Part shown: positions 10,981 through 23,142 of the stretch, piece by piece
Layout of the letters: the number at the start of each line of letters is the position of its first letter
Position numbering within the stretch: position 1 is the stretch's first letter
Source: Drosophila pseudoobscura
Taxonomy: Eukaryota; Arthropoda; Insecta; Diptera; Drosophilidae
Direction of reading: 5' to 3'
Assembly: GCF_009870125.1 (NCBI RefSeq)
Contig: NC_046683.1
Span: forward strand, 44,593,869-44,657,868
DNA: 64,000 bases
Made by a program: the position numbers and the translations under genes
Notes under the pieces: model-generated
Databases searched by the model: none
Seen by the model: the letters and a program-made list of their open reading frames with translations, nothing else
What the model was told of the DNA's origin: nothing

Positions 10981-12052
10981 ATGAGAGGTTGGTACCGTCG
11001 CGACGGTAGATTTGCCAGAGTAATATTTCTCCATGTTTTCCTTTGCAGCTTTCGGAGCACATCTTAACCTGGCAGTGGTGATGGGCCCGGCTCTGCTGAT
11101 GGTCCTAGCCTGCCCCATGGCTGTTGCTCGAGAGGAGGACATTTGCAGGTTGTTCTCCAACAACACGGTAATCCGTGACCCCGACTCCTGCAGCCAGTAC
11201 ATCACCTGTATTGACTCTGTCAGCATTTACGGCTCCTGCAGCGGAACCACGCCGTTCTTCGACAAAGACACGGGGAAATGCGTAAAGAAACTGACGGACG
11301 ACACGTCGTGTTATGTGTCCTGCGTGAATGCCACAAGCCAGTTCGTGGCTGACCCGAAATCCTGCTACGGATACTATTACTGCCTGGACCAGGAAACGCC
11401 CATGTTCGGCACCTGCCCGCAGGACACGCACTTCAATGCCACTACCCAGACCTGCACGCGGCTCTACGAGTCGGATTGCACCGCCAGCGACTTCGAGTAC
11501 TGCAACATCGTAAAGAACAAAGTGAACTTCGACAACCTGCAGTCTTGCGCCAGCTACCACGTGTGCGAAAAGAACCTCTTGAAGACAAAGACCTGCTCGT
11601 CCCAGTACTACCAGGCCAGCACCGGCGATTGCGTCGCTAAATCCCTGGTGGACTGTGTCGCCCATCCACTGCCCAGCAATGTGTGTGGCAAGGCAACGAA
11701 GCCGTATGAAAACAAGTTCGTCTCGGATGGAGCCACATGTCGGGGATACTTTTTCTGCGCCAAGCAGTCGAATGGCACCCCAGATCCCAATCCCACTTGG
11801 AACCAATGTCCCCAGGACACCTTCTTCGACGCCAGCACCGAGACCTGTCGCAGCCCTAATCTCGTGAAATGCACAGAGGATCGCTGTGACGGTCGTTCGC
11901 TTCCCTTCGTGATCAGCAGCACCAAGGGCTGTCGCAACTACCTACGTTGCATCGATGGAGTAGCTTTCGACGAGCAGTCATGTGGCAATCTATTCTTCGA
12001 CGAGGCAAAGGGCGGCTGTGTCTCCAGCGTTGTATCCTACGCCATATGCTAG
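10981..12052 (+). CDS. secreted multi-CBM14 chitin-binding protein
   Basis: Predicted 336-aa secreted protein. Exon 1 is 10981-10987 (ATGAGAG), intron 10988-11048 (61 nt, GT-AG, phase 1), exon 2 11049-12052. Splicing gives a signal peptide (hydrophobic LNLAVVMGPALLMVLACP) ahead of about five CBM14 repeats with regularly spaced cysteines, e.g. CYGYYYCLDQ and CRGYFFCAKQ. Poly(A) signal AATAAA at 12065-12070. It is most similar in layout to the next gene (13784-14990): domain order, the NxCxxDTFFD-type motif and the end (SYAIC) correspond, so the two look like a direct-orientation duplicate pair. No clear TATA box is visible. The tiny first exon is inferred from phase and the paralogues. Confidence 0.87.
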
Positions 12053-12414
12053 ATGTTGCTATACAATAAACCGCAGAGATTTAATAGTGCTCATACATTT
12101 ATTTTGTATAGTACTCGTAGAGGGTACATATATGGTCGGGAGTGCTCATCCAGTTGTTATGGAAACTATGTTCAAGTTTTCGACCGGCTGCATCGCCAAC
12201 GCCGGATGACAAGTAGACTTTTGAACAGTACTCTTAGCTGGAAATCGCTTAAAGGTGTTTATTTTTAATGAAATCTAAGACGTGCTGGTTAGGACTTTAT
12301 GACTACGGCCATTGTTTCACTTTCGCTTTGGCCATCATAAAATATTATGGCGCTTTCGATTTCATGGCTATCAGTTGGGGCTTGTTTGGAAACTGTTTAC
12401 GTTCTGATTACAGA

Positions 12415-13237
12415 AAACAAAAAAAAAAACAAGGGGGAACTTTGTGAGTTGCTGCTGCAGCCGCAACTCTACATATCTACCCGGTACATAGTCAGTATGG
12501 CTACATTGAGCGACAAAGAGTGCGTGCGAGAGAGACAGAAAACGTGTCTGAACGTGTCGTCGGGCGCTGCGAGGCCACTGCCAATTGATTAAGGAACAAA
12601 TCAATAAAAATTATCCGGTCTTATCCAATCTGGTAGATATGGTCATTCTCTATGATTGTAGGTCTCAAATTTGTTCGTATCTTCAAATTTGTGGATGCCA
12701 CAGATTTTCATCCTTTGCGGGGGTGGAAGGGGGTGGGGCGAAATTGTAAAATCCTCTTGTGCAGGTTCGATATCACAGGAGTGTGGATACCAAATTTGTT
12801 GCTGGAGCTCTTATAGTCTCTGAGATCTAGGCGCTCACTTTTAGCGACAGGCAAAGCCGACTGTGAAACGTGTGCGTTAGAGAGAGACAGACCGAGAGAG
12901 AGTGAAATTTGTTCATCATTCTGGCTATAATAATATTACTATCTGGTTTAGATTCTGCAGTCTAGAAAATATAGTTACTTTCTGCGATTCTGGTTGGTTT
13001 GGTTTTCCCGTACAAAATTTCGTTGCTTTAGCTCTTATAGTCTCTAAGCACTAGACGCTCATAGGGACGAACAGACGGACGGACGGATAGACATGGCTCA
13101 ATCGATTCGGCTATTTATGCTGATCAAGAATATATATACTTTATGGGGTCGGAAACGCTTCCTTCTAGACGTACACACATCCACTTTCACCACACATCTA
13201 ATATACCCCTATACCCATTTATAGTAACGGGTATAAC
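12415..13237 (+). repeat. dispersed repeat, copy A
   Basis: About 820 bp non-coding element. One end carries an A-run followed by a GGGGGAAC motif and a stem-like pair GTTGCTGC/GCCGCAAC; the other ends in TATACCC...GGGTATAAC, with a GATCAAGAATATATATA stretch inside. The same blocks occur in reverse orientation at 40195-41305 and as a fragment at 37494-37634. Such sequences are common in Drosophila intergenic DNA; I do not assign a named family. Confidence 0.7.
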
Positions 13238-13343
13238 AAAAAACAATTAGGTGTTTTGCCTTATCAGGCAGTGGCAATACCCACAACACAATCACGATGT
13301 GACTACCGAACCGTGATTTATAAATATCAATTAATTAATAGCC

Positions 13344-13350
13344 TATAAAA
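13344..13350 (+). promoter_or_regulatory. TATA box upstream of fifth CBM14 gene
   Basis: TATAAAA with an initiator-like GATCAGC near 13371. The nearest ATG (13404) opens only a five-codon frame, so if this promoter serves the gene at 13784 that ATG is in the leader or is removed by splicing. Confidence 0.45.
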
Positions 13351-13783
13351 TGGCATTTACGATCAGCAAACGGAGATCTCTGCAGAAACACCGCCAACGC
13401 ACCATGCAGAACTACGAGTAGTGTCGCATCCAGGCTTTTTAATTAGTGAATTGTTAGTGTCTGCCTGCAGTGGAGCAAGGAGCATGGCCATAGGATCTAC
13501 AATAAGTGGACGAATATATCAATGGCTTTGCGCTCTTTTGCAAGCATCGATAAGATTCGCACACCTGCTATTAATGGGGCAATAAAGTGTATAGGGTGTG
13601 GTGTATTTGGTATATGGTATCGGTATCAGTATCAATAGTCATGTTCCCTTCTTAAATAAAAACTTTTTCCATTCGGAAATCTCCATTTAGTTGGCAACAA
13701 TTGCTACTAGAAGCCACATCAAATACTTCATATTTTTGTTTTCTTCTGGAAATTAAACGGAGTTTCCCAATAATTAGCACAGA

Positions 13784-14990
13784 ATGCTATGTAAGTTTTT
13801 ATCTGCTTGCAATCCCAAGGGTAGAAATAGACAACAAAACAAACAGAGATAGGGTGCCTTTCTATTGGGGACCTTGAATACTAAAAATATACATACTTAT
13901 ATTGTATACTCAATATAAGGTCGGGGATGTATCCCTAATAAATGAATATTCATGAAATCAATCTTTCTTGTCTTTGGTAGCGAAAAACGCTTGTGAGGTG
14001 CTGTTTGGAGCCTGCCTGCTGATCTTCTGCCTGCCGGGCTTCTCGGAAGCCGTTGGCGATTACTCGGAGCTGTGCCGCCTGTTCAAGAATGGCACCAACA
14101 TCCGGAAGCCCGGCACCTGCGACGAGTACATCCATTGCAGCGACGGCGAAGGCATAATGAAGTTCTGCGAGGGCACCACGCCCTACTACAACAGCATCAA
14201 ACAGGAGTGTGTCAAGGAGCTCTCCAACAGTCACTTGTACTGTGGCAATCGGTGCGAGGGCCGGAACGGCACCTGGGTGTCCGATCCGACAAACTGCGAG
14301 CAGTACTTCTACTGTCGTGATGGCGTGCCGCTGGCAGGTGCCTGCCCCATTGGTCAGCATTTTAGCGAGTCGAGCCAGGCGTGCATGCACGGCGTGGACT
14401 CGCAGTGCGTGGACGTGGCGAACATATGCGAGATCCTGCCGGAGAATACCGCATTTCGGTACGAGGATGACTGCAGCTACTACTACGTGTGCAAAAACTC
14501 TAAGCAAACGCTGACTAAGTGCAAATCGAAGCTCTACTTCAATGTGGAGACCGGCGACTGCGTGGCGCGCAATCTGGTAGCCTGTGATGCCCACTCCAAG
14601 GAGGGGGTATGCGCCGCCAGCAGCAAGGTCGTCTTCAAGTCGGATTCAGCCACATGTCGTGGATACTTTATCTGCAAGGCCTTCGGCACTGTGGCCGACC
14701 TGGATCCCTTGTGGAACCAGTGCCCGGAGGGCACCTTCTTCGACGAGGGGCGCCAGCTCTGCGGCAAAGCCACTGACGTGGTGTGCACCCACAACCGATG
14801 CGATGGCAGGGGCACCATGCTGGTCGTCAGCAGCAAAAACTACTGCCATAACTACATTCAGTGCGTCGATGGCCTGGAGGTGGCGGAGAGTACCTGCCAC
14901 TTTGATCACTTCTTCGACGAGGTGATTCAGGCGTGCAGCAGCAAGATCATCTACGACAACTGCTGTGACGAGCAGCCCAATAGCAGTTAA
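13784..14990 (+). CDS. secreted multi-CBM14 chitin-binding protein
   Basis: Predicted 338-aa secreted protein. The body is exon 13981-14990, opening directly after an acceptor (ttggtag) in phase 1 with no usable ATG. The best partner is a 7-nt exon 13784-13790 (ATGCTAT) followed by a consensus GTAAGT donor: phase 1, in frame, and giving a signal peptide MLSKNACEVLFGACLLIFCL. The mature part has about five CBM14 repeats (CEQYFYCRDG, CSYYYVCKNS, CRGYFICKAF). Poly(A) signal near 15263-15268. The closest paralogue is the preceding gene. The first exon is inferred; a more distant one tied to the TATA box at 13344 is the alternative. Confidence 0.85.
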
Positions 14991-14999
14991 GATCGGATC

Positions 15000-15300
15000 A
15001 TAATTACAGAAAGATTAACCACTGACAAAAGAGGGGACGTGTTTTTCCTGATTCGAGGCGTTCTGATATCAACGTTTGCAGTTCCCAATTTAAATAGCAG
15101 TTACACAAACAAACAGTCTGCCCAGTTTTTCTACTGTAGTGCGTTTCCCTGTGACCATCGATAGGTATTATGTCGATAGGAGATTAGTGTGACCAATTGT
15201 ATATTATGGGAAAAAGTCAAATAGAACGCGTATTTCGGCACATAAACAATTTTACAATTTGCAATAAAATAAAATGTCGAAAAAGCGATTGAAAACGTTA
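15000..15300. other. short intergenic spacer with DRE-like sites
   Basis: Between the last CBM14 gene and Su(var)3-3. Two ATCGATAGG/GTCGATAGG sequences (about 15158-15180) resemble the core of the DREF-binding element, common at housekeeping promoters such as that of Su(var)3-3; the link is inference. Confidence 0.4.
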
Positions 15301-15729
15301 ACGTAAAATCAAAAGCATTGTGTGTGTCAGGCTTGTGGGTTCCAGAACTAAGCTACAAACCGTTTCTTGTCGATTATTTTCGCAACAAGTCGCGCCCAAA
15401 GGAACGGATCCGACCCCAACCGCCAGGCCATTCCATTCGCATCGTTCGCCGCAACCAAAACGTGTCGCAAAATCAAAGTTAACTGAAGTTAAGGATAATA
15501 TTTGAGATGCATTGGACCCTGCCCAGCCTCTAGTCGCCCGATCCGGCTCAGTTGTGCGCGGGCCAGTGGCCCCCCAGCTTCTGACTCCCTGCCTCCTCCC
15601 TTGTAAGTTGTGTCCGTCTATGTATCCATCTTTTTCGCGGCCGCATTTCATTTCGTTTATGCTACGACACAGGGCGAAGAACACAGATTCCCCATCGCCG
15701 ACTCCCAGAGGATTCGGAGGAGACCTGCG

Positions 15730-18635
15730 ATGAAGACAACCCAGGCCATCGGCGGTAGCAACAGCGCCAGCGCCAAAGTGCCCATAGACTACGTGACTCT
15801 GATCAGCGACGACTCGGATGGTGAGCCATCCCCGAAGAGGACAGCCTCAGCACCTGCTCCTGGCAGCCAATCGAAGCAAAAAATCAACGACGATGACTCC
15901 AACGATGCCCTTGCAACCAGCACCAGTGCCAGTGGCAGTGCCAACGCCAACGCCAACGCCAACGATGAACGTCGTACGAGTCGCCGCAACAAGCCCAAAG
16001 TGGACTACACAACAAACAAGCCCAGCACTAGTGGCGAGGCGGCAGGCAGTGAAAAGGGCAGCGCTGGACCCACGGCCAGCACCAGCAACCCGTCGGGGGA
16101 GAAGCGCGTCCAGGCCCAGGCACAGTCGGAGCCACGCTCCCGCAAATCGGAGACTACTGCTGCTGGGGCATCTGCGGGCGGGGGTTCGGCCAACTCGGGC
16201 ACGCGCAGTGCCCCATCCACAAATGGAGAGTCGCGAAACCGGGATATGGGCACGCCCACAGTGCTGTCAGGGGAGGAGGGGGCTGTGTTTCAGTCCCGCT
16301 TGCCCTTTGGGAAGATGACCCCTAACGAGGAGGCCTGCTTTCCCGACATCAGCCGCTCGGGCATACTGGGACACCGCGTGTTCCTTAACATCCGCAACAA
16401 CCTGCTCCACATGTGGGTGGAAAATCCTAAGCTGCAGCTGAGCTTCAGGAGCGCGCTAAAAGCACTGCCGCCGCCCTTCGACAGCGAACCGAACCTAGTG
16501 CGGCGCGTCCACTCGTTCCTGGAGCGACATGGGTTCATTAACTTTGGCATCTTCAAGCGCCTAGTGCCCATTCCGGCCAAGAAGCTGGGCAAGGTGATTG
16601 TCATCGGTGCGGGTATCTCCGGGTTGGCCGTTGCCCAGCAGCTGCAACAGTTCGGGATGGACGTCATTGTGCTGGAGGCTCGGGATCGAGTGGGCGGACG
16701 CATTGCCACCTTCCGGAAGAACAGCTACATAGCGGACCTTGGGGCTATGGTGGTGACGGGTGTGTACGGCAATCCGATGACCATATTGAGCAAGCAGATC
16801 GGCATGGATCTGGTGCCCATACACCAGACATGTCCGCTCTACGGCCCGGACGGCAAGCCAGTGCCAAAGGAGAAGGACGACGTCATTGAGCTAGAGTTCA
16901 ACCGACTGCTGGAGTCGGCCAGCTACCTGTCCCATCGCCTAGACTTCAATTATGCCGGAGACTGTCCTGTGTCGTTGGGCGATGCTCTGGAGTGGGTCAT
17001 AAGCATGCAAGAGATGCAGGCCATGAACAAGCGGGCGCAACATATGCAGGATATTATTGCTGCCCAGAAGAAGATCATCGAGCACCGGAAGCGGATTAAG
17101 GCCGTCAAGCAGACCATCGACGCCCTCAGAACCGAGCACATCTCCATGGTGAAGAAGCGCTGCCCAAAGGGCGTCGAGAGCGACACGAGCTACGCGAGAC
17201 AGGAGTACAACATACGCCATACCCAGGTTAAGCTGGAAGACACGGTCAAGCAGTTCAAAGAACTCCACGACGAGAACAAACGGATGGTGTCCAAGCTCCA
17301 CGAGCTGGAGCAAAACAAACCCAGGTAAGTGGCTAGATTCCGTCTTGATTCCTCCTGAGCTGCTTCCACGGGCTAATGCATCCGAATATTTTCCAGCGAT
17401 GTGTACCTCAACACACGTGATCGCCTCATTCTAGACTGGCATTTTGCCAACCTGGAGTTCGCGAATGCCACGCGACTGAATAACCTGTCACTGAAGCACT
17501 GGGACCAGGACGACGACTTTGAGTTCATTGGCCACCACACGACCGTTCGGAATGGCTACTCTTGCGTGCCCGTGGCGCTCACCGAAAACCTAGACATTCG
17601 CGTCAACAGCGCCGTCAAGGAGATCAAGTACGGCCCCAATGGCATTGAGATTGTGGCTGAGAACATGAAGACCAGCAACTCTGTGATGACATACAAGGCT
17701 GACCTTGCTGTCTGCACACTGACTCTTGGGGTGCTGAAGGTAGCGGTGGCCGAGGAGGAATCCCAGCAGAAAAACACTGTTAAGTTTGACCCCCCTCTGC
17801 CGGACTGGAAGCGGCAGGCGATACGTCGCCTGGGATTCGGAAATCTGAACAAGGTGGTCCTCTGCTTCGATCGCATCTTCTGGGATCCCAATGCCAATCT
17901 CTTCGGCCATGTGGGCAGCACAACGGCTAGTCGCGGTAAGTGATTACCGGAATACCACAATCAGAAGTATTTGCTAATCGCTATGATTTAGGGGAAATGT
18001 TTCTCTTCTGGAGCATTAGCTCGTCCCCAGTGCTGCTGGCTCTAGTCGCCGGAATGGCCGCGAATATTGTGGAGAGTGTAACAGACGACGTCATCATCGG
18101 TCGTTGCATGTCAGTTCTGAAGAACATTTTCGGCAATACCTCTGTGCCCCAGCCAAAGGAGACGGTGGTCACGCGCTGGCGCAGCGATCCATGGGCTCGC
18201 GGCTCCTACAGCTACGTCTCCGTAGGGTCCTCTGGGAGTGATTACGACCTGTTGGCAGCACCCGTCATACCGCCGCCTGCCAGTGGGCAACGCTCGAGCA
18301 AGGACGCTGAGGGGCTTCCGCGGTTGTTCTTTGCCGGCGAGCACACGATACGGAACTATCCTGCCACAGTACACGGGGCCTACTTGAGCGGGCTGCGCGA
18401 AGCCGGCCGCATTGCTGACTACTATCTGGGGTATCCGGAAGGAACGCCGCCCAACATTGGCTACTCCGTCGCTGAGGCGGCCAATGCCGTGTGTGTGGGC
18501 AATGTTGTCAAGCTGCGCGACTTCTCGCCCAATCTCACCGATTCGCCAGCATCCAAAAAGTCCGAGGAGAACTCAAACTCAAACACTGCCGAGCCCGAGC
18601 CCGAGACCGAGTCCGAGCCCACGGAAGTGCCGTAG
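15730..18635 (+). CDS. Su(var)3-3: Su(var)3-3, LSD1/KDM1A-type lysine-specific histone demethylase
   Basis: FAD-dependent amine oxidase that removes mono- and dimethyl groups from histone H3 lysine 4, acting with CoREST in the nucleus in heterochromatin formation. Exons 15730-17324, 17397-17935 and 17992-18635 (GT-AG introns of 72 and 56 nt) join in frame to 925 aa, somewhat longer than I recall for D. melanogaster. Visible parts: a disordered Ser/Ala/Asn-rich N-terminus; SWIRM domain at about residues 182-280; dinucleotide fold [13 protein letters not shown] at about 290, continuing to EARDRVGGR; helical Tower insertion at about 420-530; catalytic lysine in NLNKVVLCF near 684; and the C-terminal FAD motif [22 protein letters not shown]. 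No in-frame ATG lies upstream of 15730; a 5' UTR intron with a donor at 15604 is likely. Identification is firm. Confidence 0.96.
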
Positions 18636-20370
18636 CTCACGAGCGTAGGAAGTAGTTTAAGTGTTTCAATTAGCGCAATAGCATCATCAAATAAGCCATT
18701 TAGTTAAGGAAGTGTTGTAATCTTGAATCTGTAACAGTTTTAGTGTTTGTATTATAGAATCGGCTTGGCTATATGATAGGAAGAGTTTCAGGATAAGTTA
18801 GACCTACGTAAATACCTAAGACTATTCCAGATAATTTGGATAATGCTAGAGACCATTCAACCAATTATTTTATTTAGCAATTAAGCAACAAAAGAAGCAA
18901 TATCACCGAACATAGAAAAATATCTTTCACTTGCATCAGTCCGAACAGAACTGCTCGGCTTACCATCTATCCTAATTCTGATTGTCCTTTCACAGAACCG
19001 GTTGATGGGCAAAAATAGTCGTTCATACTTATATATTTAAGCGGATCAATCGAAGGCGCCCAGCTTGTGGGACAGCTGGAATACCTCATTTAAGACAAAT
19101 CTACTTCGAGATTCTGAGTGTTTTTACATTGTGGAAATCTGGTTCCCATCGATCTATCAGTGGAGTATCGTATCCCCATCTAACTAGAACTCTTATTCCT
19201 ATGATAATTTCGTATCCTTGTAGGTATATGCATGTATGTACATATGTAATAACAACATATTTAAGGCACAAATTAGTATAGCTACCACACTGTCTACGGT
19301 TTTAACTGATCGAAACATATTTTAAAATAAATACAAATACAAAAATTGAAATCAAACAAATAGGGGGTAAAATATGGAGAATGTACATTTTTGTTGTTAT
19401 GTATACTTTTTTTTTATAAATAAATATTTAACGATACAGATGTGAAATGTAAAATGTAAAAACTATACACACGGCTACCTAATTAATTCATTAGGTACTT
19501 CCTTCCGGTTGTGGCATACACTTACAGGAATCGAGCATACCCAGCCAGTGGGCGGTATCAGAAAGCGAAACTATATTTTGGGTCTCTCGGGCAGTTGGGC
19601 AACACGCATTGCTTTCGTAATTGTGTCGTAGGTTCAACGACCTCCGGTGCGCCACCGTACCTATTCAATGGCAATGAAAGCTAAACCTTTAACCAAGCGA
19701 AAGCTTTCGCTTCCTATCTATCTCCCTCTCAAGCTAAAGCCTCGAGTCGGTCGCGGGAGGGAGTCCGTCCCTCTCAGCTTCGATCGTACATTTGGCGAGC
19801 TATTCGGAGAAGAGAGTGCACATTCGTGTGTCAAGTTCATCGTCCGATTGCTTAGAAACCTACCTGGTCATAGTAATGCTTCCCCCCAGAAATTGGTATG
19901 ACGAGCGTTCAAGTTTTTGCTATTTTTTTTATTTTTTTTTTATGGAATGCTCTTCTAACTCGTTGAGTGTGTGTACGAGTGTATGTGAGTGCACATGCAT
20001 ACAGGCCGTTGGAAGTGACCTTGAGCCAGGGCAACGACACATCACCCGAAACTAATACTAACTGAGGACCAACTGAGGCGGAAACTCGGAGTGTGAGGCG
20101 CCTTCAGGTAGGACCCGAGTGCCCATCATAGCAGATATATAAACGATAATCACGTGAGCTGGCAGGGCGGGGAGTCCCCGCGCACCGCGAACTGCTACAA
20201 TGCTTTCAGATCATAAGAATTTTGTTTGGATTGATGGCTCGGAGAGGCTGAAATCCTGAGCGCCGCTACAGGATCGCCATCCCCTCCGACTTCACACGGC
20301 GATACGACCGACTCTCTCGCACCACCCACGATGCAGCAGGTAACTATCACCGAGAGCTTTTCCCACAGAG
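18636..20370. other. 3' UTR and intergenic region
   Basis: AT-rich 3' flank of Su(var)3-3 with several possible poly(A) signals (e.g. AATAAA near 19326 and 19418), then promoter-type sequence. A second TATA-like ATATATAAA at about 20135 precedes the EcKinase-like gene's own TATA box and might be an alternative promoter. No other gene seen. Confidence 0.45.
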
Positions 20371-20379
20371 CCAGCCAAC

Positions 20380-20386
20380 TATAAAA
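20380..20386 (+). promoter_or_regulatory. TATA box of EcKinase-like gene
   Basis: TATAAAA, with an initiator-like CCAGTCGG at about 20411-20418 and the ATG at 20477; a 60-nt leader. Confidence 0.65.
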
Positions 20387-20476
20387 CCCGGAACGAGAGC
20401 TGCAACAGGGCCAGTCGGAAAGATAGATTCATTCGGCGGTGACGAAGAAGCTTCAGAGTCTAACAGAAACAAAAGC

Positions 20477-21861
20477 ATGACTGAGAGTGATTGTGAGCTG
20501 TCAAGCGCTGTGAGCAATGCTCTTTTGGCCCTATATCAACGCCAAGATGTGTCGCTAGTCGCGCAGCCAATAGCGGGCGTCGGAGAGAATGCCTACGGAC
20601 AGGTCCTGCTCGTGAGTTGGCCAACAGAGTCCAAGGCGAAGAGGGTAGTGGTCAAAATGGCGCCCAAGAACGAGGCAAGACGACAACACATGCACGTAGT
20701 CGACTATTACGCCCGAGAAGTGTTCATGTACCAGAACGTGTTCCACACATACCGCGAATTAGCGGACGACCATAGTGCCTTCACAGTGGCACCTGAATTG
20801 CTGGCATCCGGATTGCAGGCGCCCGACGAGTTCCTGATCTTCGAGGACCTGTCCCAAAACGGTTTTCAGACAAACCCACGCAGCTCTATGCCCACCTACG
20901 ACATTGTGGTGTCCACCCTCAAGGCGGTGGCCGAGCTGCATGCGTGCTCCTTTATCCTACAGCAACGCAATCAGGTAAAGTTCAGAGAACTGGTGGATCA
21001 TGTGCGGCAGGACAACCTATTCACGGCGAACATTGAGACGGTGACTATCGAATTTGGCAAGGCAATGCTGAGGCGCACTCGACTCATGCTGGAGCAGGAC
21101 GAAGCGCGGGACGACGACACAACGCCTATGATGGAGGTGCTGGAACGCTGTGAGAGGAATCTAAAGGCCCTAACACTCTACTGTGTGGACGGCGCATCGC
21201 AGTCGCCTCACGCGGTCATCTGTCATGGCGACTTCTGGAACAACAATATTCTGTATAGGCACGAGGTTAGCGCGCAATTTTCGATCTCAGTCGTAAGCCG
21301 AGTCTATAAGTAGTCCCATCTTCTCCACAGACTCACTCTGATCTGGCGGTTGAAGCCAAGCTGATCGATTTCCAAATGTCTCGTTTTGCCCCACCTGTTC
21401 TAGACCTTGTTCACTACCTATTCGCCTGCACAGAGAAGCAGCTGAGGGATGAGCACCTACCAGCCTTTCTGAACATTTACTACGACACGTTGAGCCGGAA
21501 ACTGGGCTCCTGCGATCTGAATGCAGACGATATCTATCCGCGCACCGTCTTCGACCGTCAATTGCAGCTCTTTGGTGTATTTGGCCTGATAATGGCCGCG
21601 TTTTCCTTGCCCTTCTTCATATCCAATGCCAACGAAGTGGTCAACATTGATGAAGTCTCCGAGGCCATTCAGGATCTGTCTGCATCGGCCACCGACGCCC
21701 CCAAGTGCCGCGAACTAGTGGAAGAGTTTGACATGCTCAACGAACGCACATTGCCAATTTTCAAGAGGCGTATGACCGATGTCGTCCGGGATCTGCTAAA
21801 GTACGACATGACCCCACCGCTTTATCAATTCGATTCGACTCGTGATGATGATATCTGTTAA
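20477..21861 (+). CDS. EcKinase-like (CHK/DUF1679-type) small-molecule kinase
   Basis: 439 aa from exons 20477-21265 and 21331-21861 (65-nt GT-AG intron, phase 0). The protein has the aminoglycoside-phosphotransferase/choline-kinase fold of the large insect EcKinase family. Seen in order: glycine-rich VGENAYGQVLLV (about residue 35), ATP-binding lysine in RVVVKMAP (about 60), hinge LIFEDLS (about 118), Brenner catalytic motif VICHGDFWNNNILY (about 247-260) and metal-binding LIDFQMSRF (about 272-280), where the usual DFG-like aspartate is present. Some family members phosphorylate ecdysteroids; others are linked to detoxification, so the substrate here is unknown. Poly(A) signal at 21918-21923. 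No damage seen. Confidence 0.9.
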
Positions 21862-21929
21862 CAGTATTAGGTATTATTGTGTGTGTGTATATATGTATGT
21901 ATGTATGTATGCTCTTAAATAAACAATTA

Positions 21930-22436
21930 CATATGTTATTATATAGACTTTCACATGGATTAGTTCTTAGACCGAATTGTGAATCATGATCTGTGACTAT
22001 ACGCGATTTGAGATTCTGTCAAATGTCAGATGGAGGAGGGGTTACATTTACAGCTGGCTTAAGGTTTAACAGCTACGTGTTACGTGACCCACAATACCAC
22101 ATTCTAATGTGTATGTACGTATAAATGATATTACTCTGGGTTTTATTCAGGGCAGGGTTAAAGAGTCTTAATAAATAAGAACAAGTTCAAGAACAAATAC
22201 AAAAATGCACTAACAAAACGGATGACAACTAAATTATCTGCACGGCTGCATGGCTTTTCTGTGCTATATGCATTGTATAGCTAATACAAAATATACATAC
22301 TAAACATACTATACTCGTATTTACACAATCTTATAATGAAATTGAAAAGGAAAGGAAAGGGGTTCGTTTCAACTGGTTCGTTGGACATTCGTTACATGCG
22401 TAGCAATCATCATAACATCCATAAGTTGGAGGAAAA
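21930..22436. other. intergenic, AT-rich
   Basis: No gene seen between the EcKinase-like gene's poly(A) site and the inverted-repeat element; a GTAT microsatellite lies just upstream at 21882-21912. Confidence 0.5.
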
Positions 22437-22444
22437 ATAATAAG

Positions 22445-23134
22445 CATAGCTCGCAAACGACGGTCAACACTTTTTCCCTTTGCTGTCTCGTCACTGACAA
22501 AACCGAAAAAGACCACGAAGACACGGTCTCTCACTGAGCAGAACACTTTTGTCTCTTCGCTTGTGTTATGTGTTTCGGGTTTTCGGGTGAGCCCGACACG
22601 CGATCGTGTCTCACAATAACAACTTAGAGAGACACTTTGGTCAAGCGCTCACAGCAAAAGTGTCTTTAGATGAGCAGAACCAAAAAAAGTGTCTGAGTAA
22701 AGTGTTTTTAGTTTTTTTCGTGTATATGTTTAATTATTCATGTTTTCCGCATCTTTTGGGCTATTGTATTGTAATATGTATATTTCTTTGCAAAATTGGC
22801 AAACGAACATTTTCGTTTTGCTTTTCACGATTCATTTTAAGCTCCAATAGTCAAACCGTATAGAATTCACAAAAATTGATAGTTGCCATAAGCTTCACAC
22901 GTACAAGCACGCATACATACGCAAAAGACACTTTGTTCGTTTGCTCGCGGCAAGATGCTCAGTAAAGAACAGGAACAAAAGAGAAGTGAAAAAATCGGTC
23001 TTTTCTTGAGCGAAGAGCGAGTTGAGCAAAAACAGATTTGATCGGGTCTTTTCAGTGCATTTTCTCAATGTGTCCGTCAATGAGAGGTTTTTATCAGACA
23101 CGCCGAAAGTGTCCACAGTTATTTGCGAGCTATG
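22445..23134. mobile_element. 690-bp MITE-like element with terminal inverted repeats
   Basis: The ends are inverted repeats beginning CATAGCTCGCAAA (13 bp perfect), continuing imperfectly through an ACACTTT block to about 29 bp. It is flanked by the direct repeat ATAATAAG at 22437-22444 and 23135-23142. An 8-bp target duplication is typical of hAT and P superfamily DNA transposons. Subterminal copies of AAGTGTC/GACACTT occur in both orientations, as expected for transposase binding sites. No transposase ORF fits, so it is a non-autonomous element. The superfamily is unresolved because the CAT start is not the usual hAT CAG/TAG. Confidence 0.75.
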
Positions 23135-23142
23135 ATAATAAG

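Noticed and set aside
13404-13421. ATGCAGAACTACGA/GTAGTG as first exon of the fifth CBM14 gene
   Set aside because: It has the right distance to the TATA box at 13344, but its phase (2) does not match the phase-1 acceptor at 13980, and reading on meets TAG.
15610-15729. N-terminal extension of Su(var)3-3
   Set aside because: The open frame upstream of 15730 has no ATG and starts next to a likely splice donor; it is 5' UTR/intron.
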